Positions 61,081-64,000 of a stretch of 64,000 nt of DNA are shown one piece after another. Positions within the stretch are counted from its first letter, which is position 1. Every line of letters starts with the position of its first letter. Below the pieces are notes generated by a model. The model did no database searches. It saw only the letters and a list, made by a program, of their open reading frames with translations, and was not told the DNA's origin. Location: contig NZ_JADMUF010000003.1 of the NCBI RefSeq assembly GCF_015546965.1, forward strand, positions 99,929 through 163,928. The letters are read 5' to 3'. The DNA comes from Collinsella aerofaciens. Its GTDB lineage: Bacteria; Actinomycetota; Coriobacteriia; Coriobacteriales; Coriobacteriaceae. The translations under genes were made by a program, and so were the position numbers.

Positions 61081-61391
61081 CAGCAGGTCAAAGCAATTAG
61101 TCATTTTGCAGACGCATTAATTATGAGGGGTTCTTGGCAAGTCGGTAAAACGTTACCAACACGGCTACCTGCATGGCAGTTATAAAACCCCCTTAGTCAA
61201 GCCGCTGACAAATCCTACCAAAACCAAGCCACTCACGCCAAAAGAATCCAAAAGATTATGCTTGACCAACATGTTGCGGTCACGATCGGCCAGGACGTAT
61301 GCAATCTGCCGGCACCTCTACGGGATGCGAAGGCCATCGCGTACGGACCTTGGATCAATATTTGGTGGCTTATTTGGCGGCGTGCTTGGTA

Positions 61392-61430
61392 GCAAAACAA
61401 AACAGCCCAGAGGACATAGCCTCTGAGCTG
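61392..61430 (-). terminator. Terminator of the tRNA-Gly/tRNA-Val unit
   Basis: On the minus strand CAGCTCAGAGG pairs with CCTCTGGGCTG around CTATGT, followed by TTTTGTTTTG. It lies nine bases after tRNA-Val. Confidence 0.85.
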
Positions 61431-61438
61431 CGAACATT

Positions 61439-61513
61439 TGGTGGGCGTTAGAAGATTTGAACTTCTGACCTCTTCCGTGTCAGGGAAGCGCTCTCCCCCT
61501 GAGCTAAACGCCC
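61439..61513 (-). tRNA. tRNA-Val (anticodon GAC)
   Basis: The minus strand folds as a tRNA: acceptor GGGCGTT/AACGCCC, D-arm TAGCTCAGGGGGAGAGCG, anticodon arm CTTCC-CTGACAC-GGAAG with anticodon GAC, and T-arm AGAAGTTCAAATCTTCT. The 3' CCA is encoded. It lies three bases downstream of tRNA-Gly in one transcript. Confidence 0.95.
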
Positions 61514-61516
61514 AAA

Positions 61517-61592
61517 TGGAGCGGACAACGGGGCTCGAACCCGCGACCCCAACCTTGGCAAGGTTGTGCTCTACCAACTGAGCCATGTCCGC
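61517..61592 (-). tRNA. tRNA-Gly (anticodon GCC)
   Basis: The minus strand has acceptor GCGGACA/TGTCCGC, D-arm GGCTCAGTTGGTAGAGC, anticodon arm CAACC-TTGCCAA-GGTTG with anticodon GCC, and T-arm CGGGTTCGAGCCCCG. CCA is encoded. An identical copy lies at 63833-63908. Confidence 0.96.
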
Positions 61593-61733
61593 TTACGAGG
61601 ATTAATCTTACGTGATGCCCGCATCCTATGCAAGAACTTTTTTTGAAAAGTTTTGCGACGCCCTCGCGAACCTCGCGAAGACATCAGCCAACACGGAAAG
61701 CGCAGGCAAACGCAAACTCGCCGCAAGAGGCTC

Positions 61734-63467
61734 CTATATCTCACCGAGCATAATCCAGGCGGAGCTGTCCTGCGCGAGCCTGCCGTCTGCAAGCGGTGAT
61801 GAGGTGAGCAGGACCCTGCCCGCCGGCAGCTCCACGGGTGCTGCACCGAAGTTCGTCACACACGCCCATCCGTTGTCGCGGCGATAGGCGATGACGCCAC
61901 CCTCAGCGCCCTCGGCACCATCCGCAAGGCCGGTGCGCCCGTCAAGATCGAGCCACGCAAGATCGTTGGCGCACCCGTGCAGCCTGCGCCGCAGCCAGAG
62001 GGCGTCACGATAGAGCGCAAGCATCGATGTCGGGTCCGCTTCTTCTCTATCGGCAGCGTAATCGGAAAACCATGCAGGCTGCGGCAGATGGGGCGCCGCA
62101 TCGGCGTCCGCAGGCGAAAACCCAAACGATCCGCCCTGCGTGGGATCGTCCGCCGCTACCCATGGCAGGGGCACACGACAGCCGTCGCGCCCCTTCTCGC
62201 GCTTCGGTCCGTGCGTATTGGTCGCAGTGGGATCTTCGAGTGCAGCCCACGGAATGTCAGCCACCTCAAAAAGGCCGAGTTCCTCACCCTGATACACGTA
62301 TGCCGAGCCCGGAAGCGCCAGCTCAAGCAAAAGGGCCGCCCGCGCGCGGCGCTCGCCGAGTTCACGGTCCTCGTTATAAGACGACCCGTCGCGTAAGAGC
62401 CAGTCGAGCGCGATCTGATGGTAGCGCGTTGCCTTGATTTGCGGCAGGGCATAGCGTGTCGCCACGCGCGGCACGTCGTGGTTGGAGAGTACCCAGGTCG
62501 AGGCGGAATCGGATTCGATGGCCGCCTTCATGCCCTCCTCGATTGCAGCGTGCATGTCATCATAGGTCCAAGTGGCCTTGGCGAACTCAAAGTTGAATGT
62601 CTGGCCAAGCTCGCTGGGACGCGCGTAGAGATACTGGCGCTCGGGCAGCACCCACGCCTCGGCAACGGCGCTGCGCGGCGGATTATAGCGGTCGAACACG
62701 CGGCGCCACTCGCGATAGATCTCGTGGACCTCGTTGCGGTCCCACAGCGGATGGGTGCCGTCGTCAACCATGTCATCGCCCTCGGCGAGATGCCACCGGT
62801 CGAGGTCATCGCGGTCGAGATCCTTGGCGAGACCGTGCGCCACATCAATGCGAAAGCCATCGACGCCTCGATCGCTCCAAAACGCCAGGACGTCGCAAAA
62901 GAACACGTGAACCTCGGGGCATGTCCAGTCAAAGTCCGGCTGCTCGGGCGTAAACATGTGCAGATACCACTGACCGTCAGCAACACGCGTCCAGGCAGGG
63001 CCGCCAAAGTTGGCATTCCAATTGGTGGGAGGCAGCTCGCCGTGCTCGCCGCGACCATCGCGGAAGATATAACGGGCGCGCTCGGGCGATCCGGGGCCGG
63101 CGGCAAGAGCGGCTTTGAACCAGGGGTGCTGGTTGGATGAATGGTTGGGCACGATGTCGATGATGACCTTGATGCCGCGCGCGTGAGCCGCAGCGATCAT
63201 GTCATCGAAGTCGTCAAGCGAGCCGAGACGTGGGTCGACATCGCAGTAGTCCGCCACATCATAGCCACCATCGACAAGAGGCGATGGGTAAAACGGGCTC
63301 AGCCAGATGGCCTCGATACCCAGCCGCTCAAGATAGTCCATCTGCTGGGTAATGCCCGCGATATCGCCCAGACCCGAACCAGTCGAATCCTTAAACGAGC
63401 GCGGGTAGATCTGATAGATCGCGGCGTCGGACATCCATGAGCGCGAAGAAGACTTTTCTGTAGCCAT
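61734..63467 (-). CDS. Alpha-glucosidase, GH13 family
   Basis: The product has 577 residues. The GH13 blocks are in order: IDIVPNHSSNQHPWF, GVDGFRIDVAHGLA (nucleophile Asp, about residue 206), AVAEAWVLPERQ (acid Glu, about 267) and WVLSNHDVPR (about 328). The start WMSDAAIYQIYPRSFKDSTGSGLGDIAGI is typical of oligo-1,6-glucosidase and alpha-glucosidase types. No signal peptide, so it acts on oligosaccharides inside the cell. The ATG at 63467 follows GGGAG. Whether it prefers alpha-1,4, alpha-1,6 or trehalose 6-phosphate cannot be decided here. Confidence 0.9.
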   Translation of the reverse strand: MATEKSSSRSWMSDAAIYQIYPRSFKDSTGSGLGDIAGITQQMDYLERLGIEAIWLSPFYPSPLVDGGYDVADYCDVDPRLGSLDDFDDMIAAAHARGIKVIIDIVPNHSSNQHPWFKAALAAGPGSPERARYIFRDGRGEHGELPPTNWNANFGGPAWTRVADGQWYLHMFTPEQPDFDWTCPEVHVFFCDVLAFWSDRGVDGFRIDVAHGLAKDLDRDDLDRWHLAEGDDMVDDGTHPLWDRNEVHEIYREWRRVFDRYNPPRSAVAEAWVLPERQYLYARPSELGQTFNFEFAKATWTYDDMHAAIEEGMKAAIESDSASTWVLSNHDVPRVATRYALPQIKATRYHQIALDWLLRDGSSYNEDRELGERRARAALLLELALPGSAYVYQGEELGLFEVADIPWAALEDPTATNTHGPKREKGRDGCRVPLPWVAADDPTQGGSFGFSPADADAAPHLPQPAWFSDYAADREEADPTSMLALYRDALWLRRRLHGCANDLAWLDLDGRTGLADGAEGAEGGVIAYRRDNGWACVTNFGAAPVELPAGRVLLTSSPLADGRLAQDSSAWIMLGEI

Positions 63468-63611
63468 GGGGCGTATCTCCCTTACAACGAGGTTATACGA
63501 GATGCCCACGATGATACGCCCAAAGCGAACATTCGCGGCAAACAGCGCCACAGCCACGACCCAAAACGCTCGTTCCCTCTCGGGTTCGAGCCCAGTCGAT
63601 GGATACGAAAA

Positions 63612-63637
63612 AGCCCGGCTACCGTGGTAGCCGGGCT
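63612..63637 (-). terminator. Terminator after the tRNA-Gly fragment
   Basis: AGCCCGGCTACC pairs perfectly with GGTAGCCGGGCT, followed on the minus strand by TTTTTCG. It is a copy of the terminator after the intact tRNA-Gly. Confidence 0.85.
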
Positions 63638-63644
63638 GTTACGC

Positions 63645-63662
63645 TTGGAGCGGACAACGGGG
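63645..63662 (-). pseudogene. 3' fragment of tRNA-Gly
   Basis: TGGAGCGGACAACGGGGC equals the 3' end of tRNA-Gly (acceptor and part of T-arm, minus strand), then similarity ends. Such 18-base 3' fragments are typical of attachment sites left by integration, or of unequal tandem duplication. Confidence 0.7.
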
Positions 63663-63751
63663 CGTCCGCGTATCCGCTTCGCGGATACGCGCCGGCTTCG
63701 GCCGCCTGCCGGCGTCCTCGCCAGCTCGCTACAAACGCTCCGCGTTTGCTT

Positions 63752-63850
63752 AACGCTCGCTCCCTCTCGGGTTCGAGCCCAAGCAATGGGTACGAAAAAG
63801 CCCGACTACTTTAGTAGCCGGGCTGTTACGTTTGGAGCGGACAACGGGGC
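63752..63850. repeat. 99-bp direct repeat, copy 2 (adjoining the intact tRNA-Gly)
   Basis: This is the second copy of the block at 63565-63663, offset by 187 bases. Here the tRNA part continues as a complete gene. Confidence 0.75.
63799..63824 (-). terminator. Terminator after the intact tRNA-Gly
   Basis: AGCCCGACTACT pairs with AGTAGCCGGGCT (one mismatch), followed on the minus strand by TTTTTCG. Confidence 0.85.
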
Positions 63851-63908
63851 TCGAACCCGCGACCCCAACCTTGGCAAGGTTGTGCTCTACCAACTGAGCC
63901 ATGTCCGC
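63833..63908 (-). tRNA. tRNA-Gly (anticodon GCC), second copy
   Basis: Identical in sequence to the tRNA at 61517-61592, including encoded CCA and anticodon GCC. Its own terminator follows. Confidence 0.96.
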
Positions 63909-63921
63909 ATATGTAAATCAG

Positions 63922-63944
63922 AACCACCCTTAAAAAGGGTGGTT
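63922..63944. terminator. Hairpin upstream of tRNA-Gly
   Basis: AACCACCCTT pairs with AAGGGTGGTT around AAA, with T-rich sequence on either side. It probably ends a minus-strand unit that begins beyond the window. A further GC hairpin lies at 63976-64000. Confidence 0.6.
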
Positions 63945-64000
63945 TGCTCTTAGGGTATAACCCACGGGCCCCGGGCTCGCGTCTAAAGGCGCGGGCCCGG

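Larger units (their letters stand above)
60807..61438. other. Intergenic stretch upstream of nrdD
   Basis: The 632 bases hold the nrdD promoter region with an NrdR-like box (61061-61080), a small GGTAA-AACG-TTACC palindrome (near 61141-61154), an AGGGG/CCCCT imperfect inverted repeat (61127-61193) and the terminator of the tRNA unit. I see no convincing gene. Confidence 0.5.
63565..63663. repeat. 99-bp direct repeat, copy 1 (with tRNA-Gly 3' fragment)
   Basis: 63565-63663 is repeated at 63752-63850 with few differences. Each copy has a GGTTCGAGCCC block, a terminator hairpin and the 3' end of tRNA-Gly (TGGAGCGGACAACGGGGC). In copy 1 the tRNA breaks off after 18-19 bases. The stretch then holds a perfect palindrome, CGCGTATCCGC/GCGGATACGCG (about 63667-63692). 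Confidence 0.75.

Noticed and set aside
61325-61426. A 33-codon frame with a glycine-zipper-like stretch (FGGLFGGVLGS)
   Set aside because: No ribosome site, and its end lies inside the terminator of the tRNA unit on the other strand. It is probably chance.

Overview
The window looks like part of the chromosome of a gut Actinobacterium of the class Coriobacteriia, most probably Collinsella. This is inferred from the high GC content, the dense housekeeping genes with GGAGG-type ribosome sites, a fermentative and anaerobic gene set (L-lactate dehydrogenase, anaerobic ribonucleotide reductase, flavodoxin), the N-acetyl diaminopimelate route, and protein types common in Coriobacteriia. No rRNA gene or CRISPR array is visible.

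Layout. 1-3.3 kb: the N-terminal half of a Ser/Thr kinase, a partner helix-turn-helix protein, two small membrane proteins and an M20 deacetylase, all on the minus strand. 3.3-7.5 kb: a lysine riboswitch drives lysA-dapA (fused in one frame), dapB and dapH. With the divergent deacetylase and the aminotransferase at 11.8 kb this covers most of the acetylated lysine/diaminopimelate branch. 7.5-20.8 kb: a toxin-antitoxin pair under a long palindrome, a nucleoid-associated protein, a lipase-like protein, ldh, an aminotransferase, nadE, a frameshifted acidic protein, ettA and an sdpI/sdpR pair. 20.8-26.4 kb: a hidden 28-codon membrane peptide under a LexA-like box, tcdA, a TatD hydrolase, a 230-bp terminal-inverted-repeat element, a fructoselysine-kinase-like gene, two HAD phosphatases and deoC.

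26.4-31.9 kb is the most unusual stretch. A roughly 3.5-kb cassette (unknown protein, ClpP-like protease, VirD4-like ATPase) sits between two copies of the last ten codons of pgi. The copies differ only at two synonymous positions, which is the signature of site-specific integration into the 3' end of pgi.

32-46.5 kb: an alcohol dehydrogenase fragment inside inverted repeats, a LexA-controlled Y-family polymerase with a YolD partner, a copper-linked HMA protein, a DUF3793-flavodoxin pair with an iron-type operator, a polar amino acid ABC transporter, endonuclease IV, oxidoreductases (two flanked by copies of one palindromic repeat), a cyclase-family gene with a C-terminal frameshift, and a panE-like gene. 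46.7-58.2 kb: metY with a short cysteine-containing leader peptide and a divergent LysR regulator, RNase H, a Fur-family regulator, a UreE-like/SlyD-like pair, a dipeptidase and a minus-strand nrdG-folE-HD-folB unit. 58.2-64 kb: large inverted repeats at the 3' end of nrdD, nrdD with an NrdR box, tRNA-Gly and tRNA-Val, a GH13 glucosidase, and a duplicated tRNA-Gly 3' end.

All calls come from reading the sequence. No database search was run, so family names are recognitions and roles of sites are inferences.
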